From Streptomyces musisoli (GTDB lineage: Bacteria > Actinomycetota > Actinomycetes > Streptomycetales > Streptomycetaceae), in assembly GCF_016741855.1 (NCBI RefSeq), contig NZ_JAERRH010000002.1, forward strand, positions 682,001-746,000: a DNA stretch of 64,000 nucleotides, given 5' to 3'. The notes beneath the pieces were generated by a model that worked only from the letters and a program-made list of their open reading frames with translations, was not told the origin of the DNA and did not search any database. The translations under genes were made by a program, and so were the position numbers. Positions 1-9,113 of the stretch are shown piece by piece; within the stretch, counting starts at the first letter, position 1, and the number at the start of each line of letters is the position of its first letter.

Positions 1-711
1 CGCGTGCTCGGCCGCGGTGTGCAGCCGGCCGCCGGTGGAGACGAACCTCAGCGTGGTCCCGATGTCGGACTCGGCGATGTAGCTCGCACCGTGCCTTCCC
101 GTCAGGCTCGTTCCCCAGAAGGGCATCGTCAGGCCGTCGGCCATGCCCGCCTCCGAACCCGCGAGCCCGGCCCCCGCCGAGTTCCACCACCGGTCGGCGA
201 CCGGCACCGACAGCCCCTCTCCGCGCGGAATCTGCACCTCGCGCGTGGCCGGGTCGGCGCCGGTCACCGGCCAGGTCAGGGTGGCCTGCCGGGCCGAGCG
301 CACGGACACCGCCAGCCGTCCGTCGCGTGCGGTCGCGGTGACCGTGAGCCCCTTCGCCGGGTACCGCCAGGTCGCCTTCGCGCCGTGCACGGTCACCTTC
401 CCGGCGGGGCCCAGTCCGGAGGGGACGGCGGGGACCGGTCCGGCGGGGACCGGTCCGTCGGCGGCGGGTGCGGAGAGCTGCCAGGTGCGGCCGTCGTCCG
501 CCTGGGCCCGTACGGCCAGATCGGCGGTGTCGACCACCGCGTGTCCGCCGGCGACGGGCACGGTGACCCGGCCCCCGTGCACCTCGACATGGGGGCGGCT
601 GTGGGTGCCGGTGCCGAACGCGGTGGCCGTGCCGACCACGCCGACCACGGTCAGCGCTCCGCTCAACGCGATGATCTTCTTCCGGGTCTTCCTGATCTTC
701 CTCGTCCTCAT
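1..711 (-). CDS. Secreted protein, N-terminal part (cut by window start)
   Basis: An open frame runs without a stop from ATG at 711 to the first base of the window, so only the first 237 codons are seen. The N-terminus has a strongly basic stretch (RTRKIRKTRKK) followed by a hydrophobic segment ending near TATA, a typical Sec signal peptide. The mature part is beta-rich in appearance, with many Val/Thr and Gly-Asp turns and later the motif DRWWNSAG. It may be the start of a secreted glycoside hydrolase, in keeping with the rhamnosidase further along, but no catalytic motif is visible and the function is open. No strong ribosome site precedes the ATG. Confidence 0.6.
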   Translation of the reverse strand, partial: MRTRKIRKTRKKIIALSGALTVVGVVGTATAFGTGTHSRPHVEVHGGRVTVPVAGGHAVVDTADLAVRAQADDGRTWQLSAPAADGPVPAGPVPAVPSGLGPAGKVTVHGAKATWRYPAKGLTVTATARDGRLAVSVRSARQATLTWPVTGADPATREVQIPRGEGLSVPVADRWWNSAGAGLAGSEAGMADGLTMPFWGTSLTGRHGASYIAESDIGTTLRFVSTGGRLHTAAEHA

Positions 712-840
712 GGCCGGCCACTGTCATGGCGCGGGATAAGAGACTTCTAAGAACCCGCGGTGCGCGGCGGGCCCGACCGCCCTGCGGGCGCCCGCCGGGC
801 CGTACCGGTCCCGCTGCCCGCGGGCGCCGGCCGGGTCGTG

Positions 841-1749
841 TCAGTCCCGCCGCCCCCAGGCCAGCAGCATGCCGGGGCCGAGTTCGGCGAGCCGGGGCGA
901 GGCCAGGTACGCGAGGGCCTCGTCGACGACCGCGGCGTCCACCAGGCCGGTCTCCTCCAGAGCGGGGCGCATCCGGCTCCATGTCTCCGACCAGAAGAGG
1001 GCCAGCGGGTCGCCTGCCACCAGGGGCGGGACGCACAGTTCCGCGGCGACGTCGTGCAGACCCTCCTCCCGCAGGAAGTGCGGGTACGCCGGGACGGTGG
1101 TGATGTCGGTGCCGATCGTCGACCGCAGCGCCCGCCACATGGCGTCCATGGTGCGCCGGTAGGCGGAGGAGGTGTCCAGGGCGTCCGGCACCTCCAGGGC
1201 GTCTGCCAGCACAAGCCGGCCGCCGGGGTCGAGCCATCCCGCGAGCCGGGTGATGAGCCGGCGGCGCTGGGGGAGGTGCATCAGGACGAACCTGGCATGG
1301 ATGAGGTCGAAATGGCCCGGGTTCAGGTCCTCGTCGGTGAGGTCACCGGTGATGACTCGCAGCCGCGGGTCGGTCAGGGAGCCCAGTTGGGAGGTGTCGC
1401 GGTCCAGGGCGACCACCTCGTCGACGTCCGCCTCCTCCAGCAGCCACCGTGCCACCGTTCCGGTCCCGGCGCCCACGTCCAGGCACCGGCTGCCCGGACC
1501 GACGCCCAGAGCCCGCAGGCGGCGCGTGGTCACCGGGTCGTAGACCAGCGCGGCGGCGTCGATCCGCTCGGCTTCCCGGGGATGCTCCGGCGCGAACAGG
1601 TCCTCGCCGTAGTGGCCGTCTCCCGGCGCCGTCCCGTCCGGGCCCGCCCCGCCCGGCGCCGTCCCGTGCGAGCCCGTCCCGCCCGAAGCCGTCCCGTCCG
1701 AGGCCGTCCTGTCGGGGCCTGTCCCGCCCGGGGGCGGAGAAGTCGTCAT
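841..1749 (-). CDS. Class I SAM-dependent methyltransferase with repeat N-terminus
   Basis: Predicted 302-residue methyltransferase transferring a methyl group from S-adenosylmethionine to an unknown substrate. Motif I reads CLDVGAGTGTVARWLLEE, followed by the acidic strand VVALDRD and a motif II/III region (DLIHARFVLMHLP), all typical of the Rossmann methyltransferase fold. The start is set at 1749 because AGGAGG lies about 8 bases upstream; a further in-frame ATG at 1806 has no such site. The first 45 residues are seven pentapeptide repeats of the type PGGTG/SDGTA and are probably disordered. It lies 63 bases downstream of the TetR gene on the same strand and may be co-transcribed with it. 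Confidence 0.85.
   Translation of the reverse strand: MTTSPPPGGTGPDRTASDGTASGGTGSHGTAPGGAGPDGTAPGDGHYGEDLFAPEHPREAERIDAAALVYDPVTTRRLRALGVGPGSRCLDVGAGTGTVARWLLEEADVDEVVALDRDTSQLGSLTDPRLRVITGDLTDEDLNPGHFDLIHARFVLMHLPQRRRLITRLAGWLDPGGRLVLADALEVPDALDTSSAYRRTMDAMWRALRSTIGTDITTVPAYPHFLREEGLHDVAAELCVPPLVAGDPLALFWSETWSRMRPALEETGLVDAAVVDEALAYLASPRLAELGPGMLLAWGRRD
1628..1732. repeat. Seven 15-bp tandem repeats inside the methyltransferase gene
   Basis: Seven adjoining 15-base units based on GCCGTCCCGTCCGAG keep the reading frame and encode the pentapeptide repeats at the methyltransferase N-terminus. Units differ by a few substitutions but none changes length. Confidence 0.85.
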
Positions 1750-1812
1750 GACCGGACCTCCTGCCACGGCAGCCTGCGCGATAGCAATCCGCACATAAGG
1801 GTACAAAACGCT

Positions 1813-2409
1813 TCAGCCGGCGCCCACTGTGGTGAGGAGGCGTGCGCAGCGGGCCGTCATCTCGGCCGCGCTCTGGTCCGGATGGTCCGACCACCACCGC
1901 ATGACGGCGGTCACGGCGTACTGCCAGACGTCGTTGAGGAGTTCGTGGTCGAGCGGGTCGTCGTGTCCGGCCCGGCCGAGGAGCTGGGCGGCACCGGCGG
2001 CCCCCATGGCGGCGAGGCGCCCGCGGTAGCGGCCCACGGCGTCGCGCAGCTCGCCGAGCGGCGGCAGGGCCGGATCGTACAGGACGGACCAGGCGTGCCG
2101 GTGCCGCTCGACGGTGGTGAAGAGGGCGCCGAGGGTGTCCAGTGCGTGGCCGGTCGAGCCGCTGCGGGAGCGGGCGGCGGCCACGGCGTCCACGAGCAGG
2201 CCGCCGACCCGGTGGACGCAGGCGAGGTAGAGGCCGTCCTTGGAGTCGAAGTAGCTGTAGACCAGGGGTTTGGAGATCCCGGCGCGTTGTGCGACGGCGG
2301 CGACCGACACGCCCGCGTAGCCGCGCGTCCCGAACTCCTCCACGGCCATGTCGATGATCTGCCGCTCCCGGTCCGCGCGGGAGACGCCCTTGGTTCCGGC
2401 CTTGCCCAT
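1813..2409 (-). CDS. TetR-family transcriptional repressor
   Basis: A 198-residue one-component regulator. The N-terminal helix-turn-helix is clear (ADRERQIIDMAVEEFGTRGY, then VSVAAVAQRAGISKPLVYSYF), with the usual TetR pattern in residues 10-58. The rest is an all-helical ligand-binding domain of unknown specificity. It is divergent from the flavoenzyme gene at 2482 and upstream of the methyltransferase; the 72-base gap to the flavoenzyme holds an interrupted palindrome (2433-2461) that is probably its own operator. Confidence 0.9.
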   Translation of the reverse strand: MGKAGTKGVSRADRERQIIDMAVEEFGTRGYAGVSVAAVAQRAGISKPLVYSYFDSKDGLYLACVHRVGGLLVDAVAAARSRSGSTGHALDTLGALFTTVERHRHAWSVLYDPALPPLGELRDAVGRYRGRLAAMGAAGAAQLLGRAGHDDPLDHELLNDVWQYAVTAVMRWWSDHPDQSAAEMTARCARLLTTVGAG

Positions 2410-2432
2410 GGGGGCCAGCGTACCCCAACATA

Positions 2433-2461
2433 TGACCCGTCAGTAATTTACCCGTGGGTCA
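2433..2461. promoter_or_regulatory. Probable TetR operator, 29-bp interrupted palindrome
   Basis: TGACCC-N4-GTAA-T-TTAC-N4-GGGTCA is a perfect inverted repeat at the ten conserved positions of each arm, centred on 2447. It lies between the divergent starts at 2409 and 2482, where a bound repressor would block both promoters. The link to the adjacent TetR is inference from position and symmetry. Confidence 0.7.
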
Positions 2462-2481
2462 ATTCAAGGGAGTGCTGCGTC

Positions 2482-4104
2482 ATGACACGGTCGTGGTGGG
2501 GCTGGGGGAACGTCGAGGACGCGGTGGGCGGAGCCGAACTGGGGGCGCTGCTGGACCGTGTGCGAGTGCTGATGCCGGGGGACCTGACCGATCACGAGCC
2601 GCCCGGTGTCGACTCGCTCGGCCTGCCCGCCCCCCGGGTGACCGCGCCCGCCTCGCTCGCCGCCCTGTGCTCCGCCGAACCGGCCGACCGCGCCGCCCAC
2701 GCGCACGGCAAGGCGTTCCGGGACGTCGTGCGCAACCTCCAGGGGGATCTGCGTCATGTGCCCGACCTGGTTGCGCGGCCCCGCGACGAGCGCGATGTGA
2801 CCGACCTCCTGGACTGGTGCAGCCGCGAGGGCATCGCCGTCATCCCGTTCGGCGGGGGCAGTTCGGTGGTCGGCGGCGTGGAGCCGCGGTGCACCGGCCA
2901 CCCCGCCGTGGTCACCATGGACCTGGAGCGCATGGACCGGGTCCTGGAGGTCGACGGGACGAGCCGGGCCGCGCGCATCCAGGCCGGTGTGTTCGGCCCG
3001 CACCTGGAGGACCAGCTCCGTCCGCATGGGCTGACGCTGCGTCATTTCCCGCAGTCGTTCGAGTTCTCCACGCTCGGCGGCTGGCTCGCCACCCGTGCCG
3101 GCGGCCACTACGCGACGCTGCACACGCACATCGACGACCTGGTCGAGTCGATGCGGGTGGTCACGCCGAGCGGGGTCAGTGCGTCCCGACGGCTGCCGGG
3201 GTCCGGCGCTGGGCCGTCACCGGACCGGCTCTTCCTGGGCAGCGAGGGAACGCTTGGCGTCATCACCGAGGCGTGGATGCGCCTTCAGCAGCGCCCCCGC
3301 TGGCGCGCCCGGGCGTCGGTGCGGTTCGGCGACTACACGGTGGCGGTGGCCGCCACCCGGGCGATCGCGCAGAGCGGCCTGAACCCGGCGAACTGCCGGC
3401 TGCTGGACGCGGCCGAGGCACTGATCAACGCGGGCGTGAGCGTGGGCGGCGGCGTACTCGTGCTCGGTTTCGAGTCCGCCGACCATCCGGTGCACCGCAG
3501 CCTGGAACGGGCGCTGGAGCTGTGCCGCGACCACGGCGGAGAACCGTCCCCGGATGCCGGCGGGGAGCCGCGCGACGGAGAGCCGGGCGGCGGAGAGCCG
3601 GGCGGCGAGGAGGGCGGCGGCCCGGACGTGCGGACATGGCGCTCGTCCTTCCTGCGGATGCCCTATCAGCGTGACGCCCTGGCCCGTCACTCGGTCATCG
3701 CCGAGACGTTCGAGACGGCGTGCACCTGGGACGGCTTCGAGACGCTGCACCGGGCGGTCACCGAGGCGGCCCGGCAGGCCATGCGGGAGGTCGCGGGGAC
3801 AGGGGTGGTGACGTGCCGGTTCACCCACGTCTACCCGGACGGGCCCGCGCCCTACTTCGGCGTGTACGCCCCCGGCCGCTGGGGCGACCTGGTGGCCCAG
3901 TGGGACCACATCAAGGCCGCGGTGTCCGAGGCGATCGAGACGTCGGGCGGCACGATCACCCACCACCACGCGGTCGGGCGCGACCACCGCCCCTGGTACG
4001 ACCGGCAGCGCCCCGCCCCCTTCGCCGCCGCGCTGTCGGCAGCCAAGACGGCCCTGGATCCGGCCGGCGTCCTCAACCCGGGAGTGCTCCTGCCGGCGCC
4101 CTGA
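2482..4104 (+). CDS. FAD-binding oxidase, alkyldihydroxyacetonephosphate synthase-like
   Basis: 540-residue flavoprotein of the vanillyl-alcohol-oxidase/AGPS superfamily. The PCMH-type FAD domain is visible (RPRDERDVTDLLDWC, then IPFGGGSSVVGGVEPR with the diphosphate-binding loop, and GSEGTLGVITEAWMRL), followed by a C-terminal FAD-oxidase domain with THVYPDGPAPYF and the HHHAVGRDHRPW block seen in AGPS homologues. AGPS family members make the ether bond of ether lipids from acyl-DHAP and fatty alcohol; actinobacterial homologues are mostly untested, so the substrate is open. An internal Gly/Glu-rich stretch near 3536-3625 looks like a low-complexity insertion. Start at ATG 2482 with AAGGGAG upstream. 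Likely controlled by the divergent TetR. Confidence 0.85.
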   Translation: MTRSWWGWGNVEDAVGGAELGALLDRVRVLMPGDLTDHEPPGVDSLGLPAPRVTAPASLAALCSAEPADRAAHAHGKAFRDVVRNLQGDLRHVPDLVARPRDERDVTDLLDWCSREGIAVIPFGGGSSVVGGVEPRCTGHPAVVTMDLERMDRVLEVDGTSRAARIQAGVFGPHLEDQLRPHGLTLRHFPQSFEFSTLGGWLATRAGGHYATLHTHIDDLVESMRVVTPSGVSASRRLPGSGAGPSPDRLFLGSEGTLGVITEAWMRLQQRPRWRARASVRFGDYTVAVAATRAIAQSGLNPANCRLLDAAEALINAGVSVGGGVLVLGFESADHPVHRSLERALELCRDHGGEPSPDAGGEPRDGEPGGGEPGGEEGGGPDVRTWRSSFLRMPYQRDALARHSVIAETFETACTWDGFETLHRAVTEAARQAMREVAGTGVVTCRFTHVYPDGPAPYFGVYAPGRWGDLVAQWDHIKAAVSEAIETSGGTITHHHAVGRDHRPWYDRQRPAPFAAALSAAKTALDPAGVLNPGVLLPAP

Positions 4105-4167
4105 CACCGTGCTCCCCCGTCGGCCCCATGGCGGACCGGACGCGCGCAGCGGGGGTCGTGGGGGTGT

Positions 4168-4839
4168 TCACCAGCCCCACAGTCCCTGACCGAAGCGCAG
4201 TCCGGTACGCCCCAGCCAGTCCAGTGCCACCTCCTCCGGATTGCGGGTGCCGATCGACAGGTACACCGTGTGCACGCCCGGATCGGGCTCCGGACCCGTC
4301 CCGGTCCAGGAGCTGTTGAGGCAGAGCTGGACGCCGCAGAGTTTGGCGGCCGGCAGACCGCGCAGCGCCGACGACCAGGACACGTCGAGGGAGAGGGGGC
4401 CGCACGCCTCGACCGCGTCGTCGATCTCCTCCTCGGTGTACCAGTCGCAGTCGCGGACGGGAAAGGTGGAGGGGGTACTGCCCCGCGTCAGCATGAAATT
4501 CGCCCGGTGCGGCAAGGGCCACAGCGCCGCCAGCTCAGGCTCCAGCCGTGTGTCCACCCAGCCGGGCTCCGACTCCCGGAAGCCGAGGGAACGGAGCGTG
4601 CGCCACGTCTGAGCTATGCCGGGAGACCGCAGGTCCTTCTCCGAGCAGTTGAACGCACCGTGGGCGAAGTACCGCCGGGCGTGCTCGAACTGCTCCCGCG
4701 TCGCGATCTGCAGGAAGTCCAGCGACACGTCGTCCGGATCCCCCTCTCCGAACCGGTCGAGCAGTGTCCGTGCGGTGAGCAGAGCGCTCGCCCTGTCCGG
4801 CAGCGGCTCCAGCACCTGATAGAGCATCGACGCACCCAT
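4168..4839 (-). CDS. Conserved-looking protein of unknown function
   Basis: 223 residues starting at ATG 4839, which has a strong G-run ribosome site (GGGGGG) 6-8 bases upstream; a second ATG at 4827 is less well placed. It is acidic, soluble-looking, with no signal peptide or membrane segment. Visible features include an N-terminal helical part (SALLTARTLLDRFGEGDPDD), a middle segment rich in aromatic residues and a C-terminal stretch ending in FGQGLWGW. I recognise no family. It stands alone between the flavoenzyme gene and the rhamnosidase terminator. Confidence 0.7.
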   Translation of the reverse strand: MGASMLYQVLEPLPDRASALLTARTLLDRFGEGDPDDVSLDFLQIATREQFEHARRYFAHGAFNCSEKDLRSPGIAQTWRTLRSLGFRESEPGWVDTRLEPELAALWPLPHRANFMLTRGSTPSTFPVRDCDWYTEEEIDDAVEACGPLSLDVSWSSALRGLPAAKLCGVQLCLNSSWTGTGPEPDPGVHTVYLSIGTRNPEEVALDWLGRTGLRFGQGLWGW

Positions 4840-5007
4840 GTGTGCCCCCCCTTCGTCCACCGGGACGGTATCGGTGAGGGCCGGTGGGGGCATCCGCTTA
4901 ATCCGCCGTCTCGGCCTGCTCACCCCGTGGAGCGCGGCCTGCCCGGCCCACGGGGCGGTGGTGGACCGAGGGCTCGCGGCCTGCCGTGACGGGGCGGCCG
5001 GACCGCC

Positions 5008-5040
5008 GCGCACCTCCGGCAGCGGGGGCCGGAGGTGCGC
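5008..5040 (-). terminator. Rho-independent-like hairpin after the rhamnosidase gene
   Basis: GCGCACCTCCGG and CCGGAGGTGCGC form perfect 12-bp arms around a 9-base loop, 12 bases beyond the stop codon of the GH78 gene. No T-run follows, as is usual in Streptomyces. Confidence 0.75.
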
Positions 5041-5051
5041 CCTCGCCGCGG

Positions 5052-8000
5052 TCAGACCTCCGCGGTGAAGGTGTGCGTCCCGGCCGGCAGGTGGTAGCTC
5101 GCCGGACCCGCCGGAACGGCCTGCGCGGGTGCGACGGTCGACTGCGGGCGCGAGGTGGGGACCGTGACGGTGGCGAAGGTGTTGACCGGCACCGTGACGC
5201 GCAGGGTCAGCCGGCTCCCGGAGATCGACCAGGCGCTCGCCGCCTCGCCGTACGGAGTGTCGTAGGTGCTGTCGGCCGAGGTCAGCCCGCCGCCGGGCCG
5301 TGGTGCGACGCGCAGCGCCGCGTAGCCCGGGCGGGCGGGGGCGAGCCCGCCGACGTGGCGGTAGAGGAAGTCGCCGACCGAGCCGAGACCGTAGTGGTTG
5401 AACGAGTTCATGCCCGGGTCGTTGAACGAGCCGTCGGTGCGTATGCCGTCCCAGCGCTCCCAGATCGTGGTGGCGCCGTGGTCGATCATGTACCCCCAGC
5501 CGGGGAAGCCGCGTTGCAGCAGGATGCGGTAGGCGGTGTCGGCATGGCCGTGGTCGGCCAGGACCGGCAGCAGGTTCTCGACGCCGAGGAAGCCGACGCT
5601 GAGGTGCCCGCCGGCCGCGGCGACCCGCGCGGCCAGCTTGTCCGCGGCCGGCTGCACCAGGGACGCGGGGAGCAGCCCGAAGGCCAGGGCCAGCACGTAC
5701 CCGGTCTGGGTGTTGCCGCGGACCGTGCCGTCGCCCGCGACGAAGCGCGCCGTGAAGGCCGCGGCCACCTGGTCGGCCAGTCGCCCGTACGACGCGGCTT
5801 CGGCCGTCCGGTCCGTGGCCGCGGCCATGCGTGCGACCAGGCGTGCGGACCAGGCGAAGTAGGCCGTGCAGATGAGGTCCTGCGCGGTGTCGTCGTTGAC
5901 GTTGAGCCAGTCGCCGTAGGTCTGCCGATTGCGTATCAGGTCGCTGCCGGCGGTGTTGCGCAGGTAGTCCACCCACTTCGCCATCGCCGTGAAGTGCCGG
6001 TCGACGACGGCCAGATCACCGAAGCGCTGCCACAGCGTGTACGGGATGATCGTGCCCGCGTCGCCCCAGCCCGCGGTGCCGGAACCGCCGGCCACCGCCG
6101 GGGCGACGTCGGTGAAGGCGCCGTCGGCCTGCTGGGCGTCCGTGAGGTCGTCGGTGAACTTGGCGAGGAAGGCGTGGGTGTCCAGGTTGAAGGTGGACGT
6201 CGCGCAGAAGGCGGCGATGTCGCCGGTCCAGCCCAGGCGCTCGTCCCGCTGGGGGCAGTCGGTCGGGACGGAGAGCATGTTGCCGCGTTCGCCCCACACG
6301 ATGTTGTGCTGGAGCTGGTTGATCAGCGGGTCGGAGGTGCGGAAGGTGCCCGGCTGTGCGGCGTCGGTCCACACCGCGCGACCGGTGACCGTGTCCTCGT
6401 CGGGCGTGAAGCCGGCCGGCAGACCGGTGAGTTCCACGTACCGGTAGCCGTGCACCGTGAACCGGGGCTCGTACGTCTCGACGTCCCCGGTGCCGGCGAG
6501 GGTGAACCGGTCGGTGGCCTGGGCCGCGCGCAGATTGGTGGTGTAGAGCGTGCCGTCGGGTTCGAGCACCTCGCCGTGGCGGACGGTGACCGTGGTGCCT
6601 TCCGCGCCGCGCAGCGCGATCCGGTTCCAGCCCGTGAGGTTCTGCCCCAGGTCGAGGATCCACACCCCCGGCTTCGGCTCGGTGATTCGCACCGGGCGGA
6701 ACTCCTGCTGCACGCACACCCCGTCGTCGGGCTGGGCGACCATCCGGGGCGGGGCCCCGTCACGGACGGCCACGGCGGTCCAGTCGCCGTCGTCGAAGCC
6801 GGCACCGTCCCAGCCGGCGATGTGCAGCCGCGCGTCGTAGGTCTCGCCGTGGTACAGGTCGTCCGCCGTGATCGCGCCCGTGCTGGTCCTCCAGCTGCCG
6901 TCCGTCGTCACCAGCTGGGTGGTGCCGTCGGTGAAGGTGATGACCAGCTGCGCGGAGTACCACGGCTGGGTGCCGTACCGCCGGCCGCCGGCGATGCCCA
7001 GGCTGCCCGAGTACCAGCCGTTGCCCAGCCAGGCGCCGAGCGCGTTCGCGCCCTGCCGGATCCGCGTGGTGACGTCGAAGACCTGGTACTGGAGGCGCTT
7101 GCCGTAGTCCGTCCAGCCGGGAGCCAGTACGCGGTCGCCGACCTTCGCGCCGTTGAGCCGGGTCTCGTGCAGGCCGAGCGCGGTCGTCAGCAGCCTGGCC
7201 GAGGCGACCGGTCCGCGTACGGTGAAGCTCTTGCGCAGGAGGGGCGCGGGCCCGACGACCTGGACACCGGAGCCCCACGGTCCACCGCCGTACGACGCGA
7301 CCACGCGCGCCGCGGGCCAGGCCGCGTCGTCGTATCCGGGCGTCTGCCAGCCGGACGGCGCGTCCCGGTACGCCTTCCACGCCGCGTCGGTGACCACGGT
7401 CGGGCCGCCGGTCACCGTGAGCTTGGCGATGAGCCCGGCGGGCGACTGGCTGGTGTTCCGGCTCGCGATCGCGATCGTGTTGGCGCCGGCCGAGAGGTGG
7501 GCGGTGACATCGACCGAGGCGGCTCTCTTCCACGAGTCGGTGACCCGCGGCGAGGCGCTCACCAGCGTCCCGTTGACCCACACGTCCGCGGTGTCGTCCC
7601 CGGTGACGACCAGGGTCGCGGCGGCCGGCGCACCGGTCAGCGTGAACGTGCGCCGGAAGCAGCGGGTCTCCGCGGGGCGGCCGCCCGCGGGATCGCCCTC
7701 GGGGTACCAGATCCATCCGGCCCCCGACAGGTCCGGTCCCGGGGGCCGGCCGATGAACGCGGCCCGCCACTCGTCGGTCCCCGACAGCAGCCCGGTCTCG
7801 AACCAGCGGGGTGCGCTCCACGCGCCCGCCCGGCCCTGGGTGTCCCAGACGCGTACGCGCCAGAAGCAGCGGGTCAGGCTCGCCAGGCTCGCGCCGGCGT
7901 AGGGGATGTCGATCTGCCGGCCGGAGGGGACGGTGCCGCTGTCCCACAGGTCGCCGGTGCCGTCGGCCGTGGACGAGACCTGGATCCGGTACGCGCCCTG

Positions 8001-8807
8001 CCGCTGCTGCGGCGCTGACGAGTCCAGCTTCCAGCCGAACCGGGGCCGCGCCGCGTCGATGCCCAGCGGGCTGGTGCGGTGCTCGACGGTGCAGGCGGCC
8101 ACGCTCAGCGGTGACGCCGCAGCGAGGTCGGGACCGGTGACCGCGGTGTACCAGGGAGCGGTTCCGTAGGCGCCGAGGTCACGGGCGGCCGGCCAGCCGC
8201 CGTCGGCGAAGCCGGGCTGCTCCCACCCCTCGGGTGCCTCCTTGCCTGCCGACCAGCGGGCGTCGGTGACGGCATCGGTGGTGCCGCCGGAGGTCAGGAC
8301 GCGCACCCGGGCGATGAGGCCGGCCGGTCCGCCCTGGTTGCGGCTCGCCAGCGCGATGGTGTTGGTGCCCGGCCGTACGGCGGTGCGCAGGTCCACGTAC
8401 AGGGCGGTGCGCCAGGAGTGCGGCACTCTGGGGGAGCCGGCCAGGAACTCGCCGTTGAGCCACACGTCGACCGTGTCGTCGCCCGTGACGACGAGCTGGG
8501 CGTCGGTCACCTCTCCTGCGGCCACGGTGAAGGTCCTGCGGAAGTAGCGGTGCCCCACCGGTGCGTCGGTGGCGGGGTCCCCTTCCGGGTACCAGATCCA
8601 ACGGGCCGGGGAGAGATCGACGGGATCCGCTCGGAAGCTGCCGCCGGCCGCCGCCTGGGCACGGCCGGAGAGTGCACCGCCGACACCCGCGGCGAGGGCG
8701 CCGGCGGTCAGCGCCGATCCGGTGCCGAGGAAGTGGCGCCGGCTGATCGCGGAACGACTGCGGGGGGTGGGCGAGCCGGGGGCGGGGGGAGTGGTCTGAG
8801 GGGCCAA
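5052..8807 (-). CDS. Tat-exported alpha-L-rhamnosidase (GH78)
   Basis: 1,251-residue secreted hydrolase that should release terminal L-rhamnose from plant or microbial glycans. The N-terminus has a twin-arginine signal (SRRHFLG, then a hydrophobic run ending ARAQA-like). Order: a beta-sandwich module (about 57-220), a fibronectin-like region (230-345), a second copy of the first module (350-515; both contain the block WIWYPEGDPA and a VVTGDDT-DVW-NG strand), the Bac_rhamnosid_N domain, then the (alpha/alpha)6 catalytic domain with VPTDCPQRDERLGWTGD and TTIWERWDGI, and a C-terminal beta domain. The module duplication makes it longer than common GH78 enzymes. The start is TTG at 8807 with AAGGAG 7 bases upstream; no better start fits the signal peptide. 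A 16-bp palindrome at 8872-8887 suggests LacI-type sugar control. Confidence 0.95.
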   Translation of the reverse strand: MAPQTTPPAPGSPTPRSRSAISRRHFLGTGSALTAGALAAGVGGALSGRAQAAAGGSFRADPVDLSPARWIWYPEGDPATDAPVGHRYFRRTFTVAAGEVTDAQLVVTGDDTVDVWLNGEFLAGSPRVPHSWRTALYVDLRTAVRPGTNTIALASRNQGGPAGLIARVRVLTSGGTTDAVTDARWSAGKEAPEGWEQPGFADGGWPAARDLGAYGTAPWYTAVTGPDLAAASPLSVAACTVEHRTSPLGIDAARPRFGWKLDSSAPQQRQGAYRIQVSSTADGTGDLWDSGTVPSGRQIDIPYAGASLASLTRCFWRVRVWDTQGRAGAWSAPRWFETGLLSGTDEWRAAFIGRPPGPDLSGAGWIWYPEGDPAGGRPAETRCFRRTFTLTGAPAAATLVVTGDDTADVWVNGTLVSASPRVTDSWKRAASVDVTAHLSAGANTIAIASRNTSQSPAGLIAKLTVTGGPTVVTDAAWKAYRDAPSGWQTPGYDDAAWPAARVVASYGGGPWGSGVQVVGPAPLLRKSFTVRGPVASARLLTTALGLHETRLNGAKVGDRVLAPGWTDYGKRLQYQVFDVTTRIRQGANALGAWLGNGWYSGSLGIAGGRRYGTQPWYSAQLVITFTDGTTQLVTTDGSWRTSTGAITADDLYHGETYDARLHIAGWDGAGFDDGDWTAVAVRDGAPPRMVAQPDDGVCVQQEFRPVRITEPKPGVWILDLGQNLTGWNRIALRGAEGTTVTVRHGEVLEPDGTLYTTNLRAAQATDRFTLAGTGDVETYEPRFTVHGYRYVELTGLPAGFTPDEDTVTGRAVWTDAAQPGTFRTSDPLINQLQHNIVWGERGNMLSVPTDCPQRDERLGWTGDIAAFCATSTFNLDTHAFLAKFTDDLTDAQQADGAFTDVAPAVAGGSGTAGWGDAGTIIPYTLWQRFGDLAVVDRHFTAMAKWVDYLRNTAGSDLIRNRQTYGDWLNVNDDTAQDLICTAYFAWSARLVARMAAATDRTAEAASYGRLADQVAAAFTARFVAGDGTVRGNTQTGYVLALAFGLLPASLVQPAADKLAARVAAAGGHLSVGFLGVENLLPVLADHGHADTAYRILLQRGFPGWGYMIDHGATTIWERWDGIRTDGSFNDPGMNSFNHYGLGSVGDFLYRHVGGLAPARPGYAALRVAPRPGGGLTSADSTYDTPYGEAASAWSISGSRLTLRVTVPVNTFATVTVPTSRPQSTVAPAQAVPAGPASYHLPAGTHTFTAEV

Positions 8808-8871
8808 CGGAGTACTCCTTCACGCGGATCGGGCGAGGCAGGACGGCTCGGCTGGGCTACGGGCAAAAGTC

Positions 8872-8887
8872 TTTGAAACGTTTCAAA
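8872..8887. promoter_or_regulatory. LacI/CcpA-type operator upstream of the rhamnosidase
   Basis: TTTGAAACGTTTCAAA is a perfect 16-bp palindrome with the central CG typical of LacI-family operators, 65 bases upstream of the TTG start. No LacI gene is in the window. The rest of the 306-base gap (8808-9113) towards the kinase holds G-rich imperfect repeats and nothing else I can assign. Confidence 0.75.
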
Positions 8888-9113
8888 CCCATGGTGCGGT
8901 CGCAACGTACGAGAGTTGCCGGTGGTCGTCAAGGGACTGCGGTGCACCTTTCCGGCCGGTCCGCCGAACCCGGGAGGGCCGTCGGGGGAGGCCGACGGGG
9001 GGCCCGCGGGGAGGCCGACGGAAGCCGCTGGGGGCCCGGTGGCGAGGCCCGGCGGAGGGCCGGCGGGGAGGCCCGCGCGTCGGCTGTCGGCGGCGGCAAC
9101 TATGCTCCGGCGC

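Noticed and set aside
760..2481. Very long N-terminal extension of the flavoenzyme frame reaching back to 760
   Set aside because: The upstream part is antisense to the methyltransferase and TetR genes, and ATG 2482 has a ribosome site and the proper family N-terminus.
4840..5976. Open frame extending the unknown protein at 4168 upstream to 5976
   Set aside because: It overlaps the rhamnosidase gene in another frame, has Arg/Pro-rich shadow composition, and ATG 4839 has a strong ribosome site.
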